Shown piece after piece: positions 40,226-52,820 of a stretch of DNA of 64,000 bases. Location of the stretch: the NCBI GenBank assembly GCA_023634235.1, contig JAMKCF010000008.1:20055000-20118999 (forward strand), read 5' to 3'. The position numbers and the translations under genes were made by a program. Source of the stretch: Pisaster brevispinus (taxonomy: Eukaryota; Echinodermata; Asteroidea; Forcipulatida; Asteriidae). A model generated the notes under the pieces. It was not told the origin of the DNA. It did not search any database and saw only the letters and a list, made by a program, of their open reading frames with translations. Each line of letters begins with the position of its first letter. The stretch's first letter is position 1.

Positions 40226-43200
40226 TCCCAACAACAAGCAAACAAGGTAAGGGGTGACTCCTCAAAATTGGACGGAAAAAGGGAAATTTGCACCGGAGAT
40301 TTTCGGTACTTGAGTTCCCGCAAGATGTAAACTACGTTGCCTCGATGTGCCTATATGCATCTGCATGTCTTGATAAATAAATCATTGTTTAAATTTGGAA
40401 ATCGACGTGTACATTTCCTCTCGCCCCGCTGCAAGTTCGAATTCTTGCTAAACCATTAGGTATACATAAATTGGAAATTCCCGGAAAAAAAACACACCTC
40501 CCGGCAAGATTAGGCCGTAATGTTTTGACACGATGGACGAGGCGTGTGTGAACAGGGAAGTGTCGTATCTATTGATGGCATGTTTAAGATATCCCCGTGA
40601 TTCGCTTGGTAATAAAAAACACTCATCCACAGCGAGATTGCCCAGAGTGGCCAGTGGTCAAAGATAAGGGCTCGAAAAGTACTTCCAGGAAAAATCTTCC
40701 CGCCTTTACGTCATGAAAATATAAAAAATCAGACTGTTTTGTGGTATTAGCTCTCGTCAACCCCTTTTTACCATATTTGTACTGGTTCTTGTTTCTGGTC
40801 GACTATGATGCGGTAACACTTGCGTATCTGAGATTTTCCTGTTTGTGTGTTAATATGTGTAAGAGTTCAACCCAAGGACTTCAACATAATTGAATCTGCG
40901 TGTACTTTCGGCCGCCTACACCATGTAAATTTGTTTTGGAAAAGGGTAGTGGCTCTAAAAATGCGAGACTGGTTTGGTCTTTCCTTTCTACTCACTTTAC
41001 AAAACACATATGAACAACCACGTCACTCTTGGCGTAAGCGTAGCACCTAGTGGCACGTTTTGCACTTTTCATTTTCTCTTTCTTTTTTAATTGTCTCAAC
41101 ATAAAGTTTACTTCTAACGAACTACATTTAGTTTAAACAACCAAGTGGTTATATCTTCGTAACCTTACACAATTAATCTCCAGCATTCTACTGATTACGA
41201 TCACCAAACATTTTGTTGGTTATGGTTAATGTACTCTTGTGAGTAAATCTGCCATACAACATTGTATTTATCTATCTTTAAGTTCAAATATATTCATCAA
41301 AATGTAATCCTGACCACCTCATCGATCGAGGAAACAAGACACCCAGGGAAAAACAGAGAATTGCTGTCATTGCTCCTCTCAGTGTGTACGTGCTTGACTT
41401 CACCTCTAATTTATTTTTAACTGGTTATACCATTGTGTGTAAATCCCAATTTAATTTTAAATTTAAAGAAATGTTTGTGTGGACGTGCCCGCAGTGGTGC
41501 TGACGTTGGAACTGGGTTTACCAAGAATTACAAATCCTTTAAACCCGCTTCAACATTCGTCATTGAGTAACACACCTGCCCAATCCTTCTTGCCCCCGTA
41601 GGTTACTATAAATGCAATACTCGTTACGGAAAAGACAATAATTCCCCGCTTAATCTGCATTGCGCGGAGAATATTTATAATGGTTTGGTGAAATGTTTCG
41701 TTTAGATTCATGTAGTTCTTGAATCTTGTACTGTCTCTTAAGGTTAAGGGGGGGGGGGTGGCAGCGATGAACTAGCCTCTGTGGAATGTTGATGGTTATA
41801 CGGTGATCCATTCAACGCATTAATGAAGAACTGCTGCTGCCACGCCCTCTCTGGATCGGAAGATGATTTGGGAATATCATCTGTGCGAGAGAAGTGAAAA
41901 TGTTACCGCTTCAAATTGACCTTAAAATTTAATGTGAATGACTATGAACTGGATATCGTAAGTGCAGGACTCCGTTAAGGACATCCCTGATGTGTCAATA
42001 CCGTCCCCAAAGATCATCTGATGAAAACTTTGTAATGAAATTAACACACGGCTTAAAATTGCAGGAGTTGGTTGGTGGTGGAGGGGGGGGGGGGCTGGAG
42101 GGGACTTGACGTCACGTTGATTTTAAAGGCAACGTTCAGGAATTTCTTTTGAATCGTAAACTGACAGCTGTCTGTCAATAGCAAAGTTAACAATTCTTCC
42201 GGAGAAATATTTCCGTCTGAAATGGAACTGGATCGGGGCACTCTTGGTTATTTCGTTCTCCGCAATCGAACAATTGAGGTATAAATAATAATGTACCTTC
42301 ATGGTCGTACATTTTATGAATGCGCGTAAAACAACTGACAAAAGATAAGCTATTGTTCGTTCTTTTTCACCTAAAATGGGATCGCCTTGTTGATGAAGTT
42401 GGTACACATCGGCTGAACGGTATGTTCTTTGAAAACAAGATAGAAATGAATTTACTCTACCAAAAACAAAAGGTGAATTATACCTTTAACTGCCTAATGC
42501 AGCTGAGGTGCTGTACCGTTGAGAATAAATGTGATTTCCAGCGACCTGCGGATCGCTCGATATGATAACAAATACCGTTTGTTGACCGTTACTTTGGGAA
42601 AATGTGACTCGGGGCGGTTTCGCAGAGTCGCCCCCCACACAAACCGGGCGCGCTGTCCTCATGCTACCAACCCCCCCCCCCCCCCCCCCCCCCCCAGTGC
42701 AGCGATCTCGTAGGAGATGTTGTTGTCAGTCCGCTATACCACACTGACTGATTTACCAGGCAAGTTAAAATTATTAGCATTTAAAACCATAATGCGCTCT
42801 AACTCCAGGCTGCACTTTGGCGTGACTCCAGATAAGTGCTACAGGCGACCGTTACTCACATTCACCTTCAGGAAGCCTTTACCAGCAATTAGTGTTACGA
42901 TTTATCTGCAAAACGTAAGTTCCGCAAATCCACATACCCATTACAATTCAACGTAGATCGTGTTTGTGTTAGCGGGTCGGGGCCCTGGGTTATCTTAACG
43001 ACAGAGATTCAAAGCAATGTCATTATGGAGGGAAACAAATTAAAGTTCCAATCTGAAAGCTTGCTCATTAAAATGTCCGTGCCGGTGCCATTCCTCTAGA
43101 GAAGTATTCAATTTTGAAATACTGTCAGAATCACCGGTGTTTTGTTCGTTTGCCGCATTTCGAAACAAACCCAGAATATTATTGATTAACGCACAAAAAA

Positions 43201-43455
43201 AAAACCCAATACAACAACAACAACCTGATAAGCTATCGAGCCGACTTTCGTTAATTTTCGCTAAATTCTGGCAATCGAGTCTGGTGGTAAAATTTCACAG
43301 TTTGGTTGTTTGATTGCATTGAAAACTACATGGATGGATGTGACTTTTGGTGATTACTCCATCCACAAGTTAATGGCCATGAAATCTTCCTTGGTAAAGA
43401 GCACCAGGGAACTGTTGATATTATAAAGCATTGTTAGACCCAATGACCCGTTTGA
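40226..43455. other. Non-coding; poly-G and poly-C runs
   Basis: No supported gene. G homopolymers occur at about 41750 and 42079-42094, and a C homopolymer of about 25 bp at 42670-42695. Frames at 42123-42407 and 42320-42956 have no recognisable domains and no matching splice signals. Confidence 0.5.
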
Positions 43456-43459
43456 GGTA

Positions 43460-43705
43460 AAGTATATAATAGTTTTAAAGAAAGAGGTAACTTTTTTCAC
43501 CCCCAAATTTGAATTGAGGGAGGCTTTATAGGCACGAAGCTTTTCTCAGGTATCTGAAAGCACATACTTCTATGCAACAAGGGAGTGTTTTTCATTCATT
43601 GTCTTCTTGCAACTTCAATGACCAATTGAGCCCAAATTTTCACAGGTTTTTTTATTTTATGCATACGTTGGGCTACACATTTACCAAAAGTATAGCCTAC
43701 CTTTA
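43460..43705. mobile_element. Distant family-B-like element
   Basis: TTTCACAGGTTTTTTTATTTT and TACGTTGGGCTACAC parallel the right part of 20066-20446. It ends AGTATAGCCTACCTTTAA against a left AGGTAAAGTATATAATAG, a weak inverted pair. Confidence 0.45.
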
Positions 43706-43747
43706 AAAAAAGAGAGGATGTGCTCTCCATTTAGGTCCTCATTGTGG

Positions 43748-43896
43748 CCCCTTTTCGAAATAACGGCTTCAGATCAGCTCGGGCTCCGGCTTATTAGACT
43801 TTATTTTAGAAAACATGCGCTTTCAGTACGGGGTACCAAACAAGCTGATGGAGCCTATAAGCCGGAGCCCAAACCCAAGTCGTGGTTTCGAAAAGG
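43748..43896. mobile_element. Palindromic MITE (family Q), single copy
   Basis: CCCCTTTTCGAAATAACGGC at the left is mirrored by GTCGTGGTTTCGAAAAGG at the right, and internally GGGCTCCGGCTTATTA by ATAAGCCGGAGCCC. About 149 bp with long imperfect arms. It resembles the family-P elements in design but not in sequence. Confidence 0.7.
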
Positions 43897-44094
43897 ATAC
43901 TGAGCTTATTTGAATATCTGTCTGCCTTAAACTGGTTTCTCAGATTTGATCGGATCGGCTGGTCTTGTGTCAGGGGTTAAGTCAGCAACGCTATGCGTAT
44001 GTCAGGAATTCGGTCGCATATTGAAAGTCAATGTAAGACATTATAGTCGCTAGGAGCACATTGAAACACATAAAAGTGAAACATAACAGTATTT

Positions 44095-44450
44095 ATGTTT
44101 TAATAGTCTGACTTTGCTTTTACATACGTTCTGCGAAGACTAAGGCCGTGTCCGAAACGGCGACTTCGGCTACAGCTACAGCTAGATCAGCGCGTCTGCC
44201 AGTGTTGAAGAATAGGCAGACGCGCGCAATCTAGCCGTAGCTCTAGCCGAAGTCGCCGTTTCGGACACGGCCTAAGGTCTGAGAACTAAAAGTGTCTGTC
44301 ATAAGAAAATACTTCTGAACGATGAAACTGGTGATTTTTTTGTTATATTGCACACAAACGTATGCCAGCTTTTGAGCCGGAAGTAGCGAAAACATTGGGC
44401 GTACGGCAGATACACATGGGTGTGACGCAATAACGTACCAACACGTATTG
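44095..44450. repeat. Dispersed repeat R, copy 1, split by a MITE
   Basis: AGTCTGACTTTGCTTTTACATACGTTCT on the left and, after the inserted MITE, TGTCTGTCATAAGAAAATAC, AAACGTATGCCAGCTTTTGA and GAGCCGGAAGTAGCGAAAAC match 46130-46335 collinearly. The insertion lies exactly at a TAA that is single in the other copy. Confidence 0.8.
44144..44272. mobile_element. 129-bp palindromic MITE (family P), PIF/Harbinger-like
   Basis: Terminal repeats GGCCGTGTCCGAAACGGCGA continue into a near-perfect long palindrome (ACTTCGGCTACAGCTA). It is flanked by TAA at 44141-44143 and 44273-44275. The loop includes TCTGCCAGTGTTGAAGAATA. A 3-bp TWA target duplication with a GG... terminus fits PIF/Harbinger-derived MITEs. 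No transposase is encoded. Confidence 0.92.
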
Positions 44451-46129
44451 GTGCACGTGATTGAGTGAAAAATCTTGACAAACAAGGAGATCATTTTGAT
44501 GACTACTTGAATTATAATTACAATGGCATAATGTGAACGCCGAACGCGCAGGAGTGTGATTGGCTAAAGCGTCCCTGCAGCGCGCGCGTGGGTTAAGTTC
44601 GAAGAATTCTCTCTAGAAAGCAATTAAACGTTAACACCCACAACAAGACCAAATAAGGAAAATCTACGAGGTCTTGTTTATCAGGTTTCATTTTGATAAT
44701 AGCCTGAGAATAAGCATCACCTGTTGAACGATTTTAAGCCAATCACGGGCCTCATGGATCGATACGCGCATTTCGTATGCAGCGGGAAAGGTTGTGGGAG
44801 GCCAAAGTGAAGGACTTGTTTGTCGGTTGAAAGCTGATAGGGTCTAAACTTTAAAGGCTTCATTGTGTTTTATGAAGAAACGGGAGGAAGGAAGCTAGAC
44901 GAGTGTGGGAGTATATTTCGTTTTTAATTTAATACAGATACCGCTGTTCAGTTTTGCCGCTACATTTTCAAGTAAATAACTGTCTACCAGATTGGCTTTC
45001 TAATTGAAAAATGTACTTGTAGCTTGTTGTTGCTTTTTTTCTGTAAGGACCCAAAAGGAAATAAGATTTGGTTATTAAAGAACTTTGGGAGTTATCCTCA
45101 GTTTGTGCAAAATTACTTGTATTTTTATTTTTTTAAATAAATTAATGTCATTGTGCCTGCCCTGTTTTCTTACAGTTTATTAATTTATTTGTTTATTTAT
45201 TTATTTTTTATATCCGAAGAAAGTCAAATCAAATCAAACTAACAATCTAAATCTAAATTGGCGGCTTTTAACCCGAAATCTTACTTGCTGTAAGCTTGAG
45301 AACCGATTTCGCGAGAAATATAGTCCCGTCCGATTAATTTCACTAACATACGATCCGAGACAATTTTCCCCCAAACCGGAACCTCATTTAGTTGAGGCAG
45401 AACAAAATAAGTGAAAAATGCACGTGCCCAAATCCACAATCCAAAAATAAACGATATTGTGCGCGTTTTCTAGGAAACGTGACAACCTTAATTGAAGTTT
45501 CCATCGGTTTGTTTGATGGGGTATATTGTACAGAGGCCTGAAAGTGACATTCGACGCATTAAGATCTTTGATATCTCGAGATGTTGCCAACCTACAAGAG
45601 GCTATTTGCCCGCCCCGCCGGTCTCATCCAAAGGCCACTGGGACGGGCTGATGAGCTTGTACAAGCTCTTGTTCAGGATGTAGTAATGCACTATGGGTAC
45701 GATTGTAATGACGTCGACGTAATGCGCACAATCACAACGTGTAGGCTTAGACACGCGATATGATGGAGCATGGAGGCTCCATGGATAATGTAAATGATAT
45801 TTTGAAGCAATTAAGAAGGATGTTGCGATCAAGCCCTATTTTCACTACAGTGCATTATTATTGATAGCCGATCTTTCGTAAACAGGGAAAGAGGTGACTG
45901 TGATGTTATTAGGTCTGGGATTGGTCAAGTTATGGACGAGGCGCTGGGACTGAACGGAAGGAGGCTATTGAAAAACCTGAGACATAAAACTCGAGGAAAA
46001 CATTCTATCATGTTCGTTCAGTGTGACGTATTTCCACCGTAGCCACGCCCACTTCACACAGCCTGGCAACAGCGATTACCAGAAGCCCATATAGGGGTTG
46101 CATTGATCTAGTTATTTTTGTGTGCGTGG
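44451..46129. other. Non-coding, no recognised gene
   Basis: AT-rich with TTTA-type low complexity at about 45180-45215. Several short frames (for example 45492-45683) lack domains. Nothing I can name. Confidence 0.45.
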
Positions 46130-46335
46130 ATGACTTATAATGCAAGAAAAGTGTAAGGATCAGACTATAGCTTTTACATATGTTCTTCAAACACTAAGGG
46201 TCTTCTCAGAGTTACAAGCTTCTGTCATCAGAATTGCCTTTGAACGGTAAAATGGATGATTTTTGTGTGTGAAACTATACAAACGTATGCCAGCTTTGAG
46301 AGCCGGAAGTAGCAAAACTTTGGGCGTGCAGCAGA
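46130..46335. repeat. Dispersed repeat R, copy 2 (empty site)
   Basis: CTTTTACATATGTTCTTCAAAC and ACTAAGGGTCTTCTCAGAG, then AAACGTATGCCAGCTTTGAG and GAGCCGGAAGTAGCAAAAC. It matches copy 1 at 44095-44450 but has no MITE: a single TAA is present where copy 1 has TAA-element-TAA. Confidence 0.8.
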
Positions 46336-49170
46336 TTTAGGCCTACGCACGCTTGTGACTACTAGCGACTTACCACCCATGCTATCTACATGGATGTCGC
46401 CATCGCGAGTTACAAGTCGTCATCCAATTTTAAAATAATGAAGTCATCTTAGGATCTCTCAGATGGCACTTCCAGAGCCCCGTAGTGAAGGAATAGGGGA
46501 TGTCCGTTACTCGTAGAAACAAACAAACAAATAAAACAAAATGGTGCTTTATAAGACATGTACGTTTCGGTATCTCTAGTAATGAGAAGTAACAAACAAC
46601 ATCATTTACACAGGTCAATACAAGTTCAGTTAACTCTTCCCGTGAAATTAAATTTGAAGTGTTTGTCGTAAAAGTACGCCAGGCAAGACCGCTTTGAACT
46701 GGAATGGAATGCGCATTTGGTTTAATTAGTTTCCACTCTGTAGTTATCAATAAACTTACCGTACACACCAACCAAACCGCGAAATTTTTTATTAAAGTCA
46801 TTCATGTTTAAAACAATAAAAACCAGTTTATGTTTTGTTAGGATTTTACCAACTGACTTATATCGATCACGGCAATTCAAATAGTTGCAATAATGATTTC
46901 TGTGGTCCTCAAATGCTATAATTTTTCCTTCTTCGTTTTCTTTCTCAAACCTAAACAATATTTTTCTGGAGACTTGGTCCTGGTATGATTTTTATCTCAC
47001 TGAGCTTTGAGATTGAAACAAATGATTATTTTCCCCCAACAATTGCCAATCCTACTTTGTCTTTAATTAAATTTCAACAACATCATGTTATCCAAACCCC
47101 CAGCCCAACGCTATTTTTTGTGTTTTGTTTTAGTCGATGGAGCAATATTCAATTCCTGGAATTAATAATCTGACCGATTGCGCTCTTAATGACTCTTGCT
47201 GACTTACCCTCAACAGCTCTAGGATTGGTTATTGTTTCGAACGACGAGTGGGAAATAAAACTGGTGTTTTGCCTCAAAGTCAGAGTAAATACTGTACTGT
47301 TGACTCCAGTGTCACGCTGACACTGTGTAAACACAACGTGTTGACTCGGGTGTTACGCCGACACTGTATAAACACACGGCGGTTGTGTGTTAGGCAATGC
47401 AGTGCAACCAAGAAGTGGTGTTTGCCTAGAGATTTTAAAGGTCATATACCGTTTGAAACGTAATGATGGGGGGGGGGGGGAGTGGCGAAAGGTAATAGGT
47501 ACCGATGCCAGAATGAAAGTAAAAAACCTAGCGTGTAGAAATCAAACAAGGATTTGTAACATTTGTTATTTATTTACAAAGCTGTCCCCTATGTGTAGGA
47601 GGGTAAATACACTGTGCATTTTAAATGCTATTAATGAAATCCCACAACCCACTCATAAAATCTCTTCGGTCTCGTTGCACACGGGACGCTCAGAAGCACT
47701 GTTTTAGTTCGTCCATATTCCACCCACACTTGTGAAAATGTCTCTGTGCGGACAACAATACTGAAGGTTTACGACATGTGCTTGAGTTGTAATGATGAAA
47801 ACAAATAAAATAAAATTAACCAATAAAAAAAAAAAAACACGTGTGGGCATGTGAGAGCTGAATTTTTACTATTGCTTTTGGGAATGGTTTAGTAAAACGC
47901 GGGGCTGAATTGAGAACGCAATCTGAGTAACACTTTCTGGACACGAGCCATCCCTGTGGAGACATATTTTGCTATTTCCTTTTTGCCTGTACTTATACAA
48001 AAGACTTTGTACACACAATTCCTTGTGGAGCACCTGGTCTGTAGAATTTCCATATGGAGACCTTTTGTTGTATCCCTTATTTGTTTTATCCTCGGTCTCC
48101 ATAAGGTACTGAATAATAAGCACAGCAGTTCGAAAAAAGTTATACACATTCTCACCTGCGGATTGGTACAGCACACGAACTGTCACACTTTGAAGAATCA
48201 CTATAAAATGTTCAAATTCTAGCACCTTGGTTTTTAATTCACTATTATATCATGTTGGGCCTTTTGAAATAAATTCCAGCCCAGTGTGTGTACAGCAGGC
48301 ATATGAATACTACGTCAAACCATGGTCAGACGCATGTTTTTCTGTGTGTATTGCAACCATGCTACTCCTGCATGCGTGCGCGAAAACAACAACAAACAAA
48401 CAAACAAACAAACAAACAAACAAATAAACGAAAACAAGATCCATTGTCGCACGTGTTATTAGAACCACTCACATAACCAAGGCATTGCTATATCATTGGG
48501 GAGGGGGTCAAATATCAAGCTTTATGAACAGCTTATAAGATTCTTATTTTAGTTATAATAGGCGAAGTGCAAATACAAGTCAAAGTTAGGAAAACTGCAA
48601 CCTACTAACCCACTATCTCACAATTATAATATGAAGCTTCTAAAAGAAAAATGAACACCGGTAAAAAATACAAAGAGCACTAAATAACAACCAAATAAAG
48701 CTTGATATAGAAATAAAACTTGACTAGACCAGCCTTTTACAATTACAATAAAACCATGACAATAGGCCTAATGATATACCACATAAAATGTAAAACTTGT
48801 CCGGGGGTGGGGGGGGGGGGGTCCGACATGTCCTGATTTTTTATCTTTTTGAACAACTGCTACCTCAGGCGAGATGATTGTCTCACAAGTGCTGTATACA
48901 TTCTTCAGCTTCTTCGACGAGCCGAATCAAAACAGCCATCAACACACGAACGTGCACAAAATCAATTGACAAAACATAAGCAGGGTTAATCAGGAGCTTT
49001 CTCAGAAACGCAATCACCGTCTTTATTTATTTAATCATCGTATACAATCATGTTGGTTTTTATGTTTCAAATAGGCCTAGAGTATTGACATAAAATGCAC
49101 TCTTCCATAATCAAACGTTTTGAGTTGCACCTTCTGTTTCAACCGAGGAGGGAAGTTAGCTTCAAATGTT
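46336..49170. other. Non-coding; CAAA microsatellite and poly-G runs
   Basis: No supported gene. There are G runs at about 47467-47480 and 48808-48821, and a (CAAA)n microsatellite at 48388-48425. The overlapping frames at 47869-48225 on both strands show no domain and look like chance open frames. Confidence 0.5.
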
Positions 49171-49199
49171 TCAACTTAAGGGTTGAAGAAATTGCCTTT

Positions 49200-49590
49200 C
49201 CCCCCTAAAATTTACGACAGGCAAGATTCGAAGAGCAACTGGTCGCCCGTTATTTGTTGGAAATTCAACTTCTTCTTTTTCCTTCGTAAGATCTCTGGCG
49301 AGGTGGACATTGCAATTAGATAGGTAATTTTGGTGTTCAAGACATTTGATGGTGACCTCTTCGAGGTCTAGTGAGTCCCTACTCGCCTTTTGGTGGTCTA
49401 GAATGCTGGGCATTCACAAATGACGAAGTCGATTTGTTTGCGGTCTGCCACACCGGCACAGATTTGAGCTCTCTCCGTTGCTGTGAAGGAATAAGGCGTA
49501 CTGCCCTATCAAGTTCTGAAACGATTGAGTTAGACCCAAGCCACACGAGGAAGATCCCAGCTTGTGCGTCTGAAGGATGGAGTTTGAATG
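49200..49590 (-). mobile_element. Decayed LINE reverse-transcriptase C-terminus, minus strand
   Basis: On the minus strand one frame reads GLTQSFQNLIGQYALFLHSNGE and then LCRCGRPQT. A one-frame shift later it reads KQIDFVICECPAF. This matches the C-terminal end of many non-LTR ORF2 proteins (an RTG.G..LhkwG block followed by CxCGxPQTxxHxxxxCPxF). The frameshift and stops show it is dead. The following minus-strand sequence (DLEEVTIKCLEHQNYL) is plausibly the remaining C-terminal residues. No poly-A tail or target duplication was found. Confidence 0.55.
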
Positions 49591-49829
49591 AAATAGTATA
49601 AAAGAAGTTGTTATTTCAAGTTTTAATACAACAAATTATTTCCTTACCATTATCGACCTCCCCCAGTGGTCAGGAAGTAACTAGCGGTATCACTCTTTGT
49701 AGTCTTCGATTCAAGCAGTCGTGGTGGATAACCTCTAAAACCAGCTGCTGTAATGATGTCATACTGCTTCGCGTGACGTCACGGGTTAAATGTTCAAACG
49801 TGGTAGAAACAGTAAAATCATGTCATGAA

Positions 49830-50045
49830 GATGTGTGCTTTTTTATTTTATTGTTTGTTTTATTTGTTTGTATTTATTTATTGAGTTATTTAATTATTTA
49901 TTTATTAATTTTTTTAAACATATTATTATTGTTATTCCCTAATTATTTTTTATTGTATTATTTAGTTATGTATTTGTTTGTTTATTAATTTATTTATTTA
50001 TTTATTCTAGTTTATTTTATTTTATTTTATTTATTTATTTATTTA

Positions 50046-50076
<31 letters not shown>

Positions 50077-50102
50077 TTTTTTTTTTTTTTTTTTGGGGGG
50101 GG
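49830..50102. repeat. TTTA-rich low-complexity tract ending in poly-T and poly-G
   Basis: About 270 bp of (TTTA)n, (TTA)n and T runs, followed by a G run at 50095-50104. A simple repeat without coding meaning. Confidence 0.85.
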
Positions 50103-50907
50103 GGTGCTTTGCTTGTTTATCAAGCTGCCTTTACTTGACTTGTAAAATAATTTCAAATGTAAATTTACAAATAGCGTTCAAAACGGGCATTACGTGACGC
50201 AGAGAAACATGATGGCATTTAGCTGTAAGGACTCCAGTTGAACAATTTGTCCGCGAACGGTGGCAAACATCTTCCGTTTTCTTTAAAGGAATAATTTCTT
50301 GTTATATTTTGGCCTAAACACTCATTTTTTATGTCACCAAGAATGAAAGGAACCACTCTGCAGGATTACGTGAACCACTCATTAAAACTAGTGAAGGTTT
50401 TATATAATTGTGTTTTGGATAATTGGCAATTTCATCCTCCTTCCGGCCTTTTCATTTCCCATAAAAAAAATTATACGGACCAGCTGGATTATGAGCAATT
50501 GAAAATTTGAGCTGTGGTTGATTGACTGTTTGGTTGGTGGCCGTGGTATTGTTGATTGAATGAGTTGGTTGGTTAGTTGATGGAGGATCAGAATACGATG
50601 GATCGATTGATCGATTCATTGGCGAATTATCGACTGATTAAATTGACCGAGGTTCAATGACTAAACACAGAAGTATGGATGCGTATTTGCGGTCTTTACC
50701 AAGAGCCGTTTTCGTTAAACTTGCCATAAGTTAAATTGTGTACAAATTTGATGTAGGGTTTTAGAAGGTTGGGATCAAAATAAATACCATCTTATTTAAA
50801 CCATGCAAACTATGGAATCATTAAAAATGGGGGCAACATTTGTCATATAGGCCAAAGGGTGCCTGTTTGATAGTCGCACGGTTTGACAAAAAATAATAAA
50901 TAAACAC

Positions 50908-51060
50908 TTGGGGTCGATTTTACGAAGCACTAAGATTCACATTATGAGTTGTCAGTACTGCTGTAGTGATTTGTGTTGCGACAACACACTTTTTTTTTTG
51001 CAATTAAGAATGATTTGGATTTGAGAACAACGTCAGCCCTCTGTGAAATCGAGCCCCTGG
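50908..51060. mobile_element. MITE (GGGCTCGATTTCAC family), copy 1
   Basis: Left TTGGGGTCGATTTTACGAAG and inverted right CCAGGGGCTCGATTTCACAG form terminal inverted repeats. The interior carries TGAGTTGTCAGTACTG and GTAGTGATTTGTGTTGCGAC. It is related to the larger element at 56202-56550. Confidence 0.75.
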
Positions 51061-52520
51061 TAAATAATTTGATTATTCTTTTGAAAAAAATATGCGGCAG
51101 TTCAACTTAAAAAAACTCCTGTTGACCGGGTGAGATGAGACCTGCGAAGAAGCTGAGTGGGTTTTATTTTTTTTATTTTTTTATTATTTTTGTTTGCCCG
51201 TCTCCAGGGTATGTTTGCGTTGACGGCAAGCTCCCATATACAGACAGGTGGCAGCGTCACCGACCATCCAGTGGCGAAATACAAAGACTGAACACAAAAC
51301 TGGATGAAAATGATTTTTATGTCCCGGGGGAGAAAGTGAAGATATTTTTAGAAGGAAAAATAAATTGGCACAGGGTTGGTGATGGCTAATGTGTTCCCGA
51401 CTGACGTGTTTTGAAATTAGTTAGGTGCGATAAACGGGTAATTAGTTCTAGTCATTAAGGAAAATTACCCATCTTGTGTTAGAATAGCATGGGTTGAAGG
51501 AGAGCCAGGTGACATTGGAAATGAGCTACTAATTAATAAAACAAGGGTCGTCGCTGGTTCGTGACGGTTATAGACAGCAGCACGGACTGTGACGCGCAGT
51601 TCCCGTGGAGACTCTCTAAATATTAGTATTACTCTTATTTATTCCAACACAACATTTATAACAGATACCCAAAAATACAGGGCAAGTCGAAACAATTAGA
51701 AAACTAAAACAGAAACGACAAAGCAAGAGGTATAGGCCTATCTACAAGAAACATACAGAATAGCAAAGCGAAATAAAGATGATGACGGGATGGCAACTAG
51801 ACGAGCATGGAGAACAGATATATATAAATATACACAAATTGGCTTGTTTACTTTTAGATAGGGGAAAAAATACGCAAAATCATTATTATTGGTTTATTAA
51901 AAACATTCAAATATCGCAGCCACGGACTGAATTGTGTTTAAAATACAACAAGAGATTCATAGAAAAGATTAAACGAGTAGAAATGTAAAAAAATATATAT
52001 AAATGTATCAGAGCCTTTACAAGTAGGCCTATGAAAATGAAAATAACATTTATAAAATTTAGTAGTAGGTCGTATTTCTCTAGAAATGATAACAGGGTGG
52101 ACGAAAGAAAGGATTATTTGACAGTATGAATGTAAGATTTCACACAGTGATAACCATGATGATCTCAGGTGATACCAGATAAAGCGCACCGTTGGATAAC
52201 CCGCACTGATGTTTTTGTACCTGTGAATGGCGGTTAGGCTGCAGGAAAATACAAACTAATCTTTATTCCACTGACAAAAAAAAGGATCATATAATATTAT
52301 TTGTTTTTCTGAATACTCATAAAATAACCGGATGTCAAACTTGGCGTTTTATTTTTGGCGTTGTTGTGAGGACATCCTTGAAGACGCGCACAAATATACA
52401 TTGTTAAAATAATAAGCGTTCTTGAAGTGCATCTGCGTCTCAAGATGGCACGAGACAAGACAATCTATCTCGTTATTTCCTGCGTTAATGTTTGCATAAA
52501 TACTTGTTTTCTTGACTCGG
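51061..52520. other. Non-coding, no recognised gene
   Basis: A frame at 51135-51389 (KLPYTDRWQRHRPSSGEIQR) is slightly coding-like and preceded by a pyrimidine tract with CCAG at 51205-51208. I recognise no domain and see no partner exon. The rest is AT-rich without features. Confidence 0.4.
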
Positions 52521-52525
52521 TGTCT

Positions 52526-52605
52526 TTCATTGACAGTCAATCCTTGTCATTGACAGTCAATCCTTGTCATTGACAGTCAATCGTTATCAATGACAGTCAA
52601 TCTCC
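52526..52605. repeat. 20-bp minisatellite, about 4 copies
   Basis: TCATTGACAGTCAATCCTTG repeated head to tail at about 52528, 52548 and 52568, with a diverged fourth unit, followed by a C run at 52603-52613. Each unit contains the short palindrome TTGACAGTCAA. Confidence 0.88.
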
Positions 52606-52672
52606 CCCCCCCCCCATTGGCATCGAGTTGTTAAAAAAGCTATGTTGAGAAAATATAATTATCTGTTCAAAC

Positions 52673-52820
52673 TGTTGAACAACCAAAAGGACCTATAGTA
52701 TAAATGAAGACAACAAATGTTCGTGGCCTGACGTTTCGACCCTAGCTGAGTCTTTCTTAGCCTTCAAGAAAGACTCTCATAGAGTCGAAACGCGTCAGGG
52801 CCACTAACTATTTTTTGCAA
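52673..52820. mobile_element. Hairpin MITE (family H), copy 3, inverted
   Basis: GTGGCCTGACGTTTCGACCC, GAGTCTTTCTTAGCCTTC, AAGAAAGACTCTCATAGAGT and CGAAACGCGTCAGGGCCAC form the same hairpin as 19061-19185. The left flank AACCAAAAGGACCTATAG is the reverse complement of the right flank of copies 1 and 2. Confidence 0.8.

Noticed and set aside
51135..51389. Possible exon preceded by a pyrimidine tract and CCAG
   Set aside because: No domain, no donor I could pair with it and no partner exons nearby.
52526..52605. Regularly spaced 20-bp repeats considered as a CRISPR-like array
   Set aside because: The units are directly contiguous without unique spacers, and the genome is eukaryotic; it is a minisatellite.
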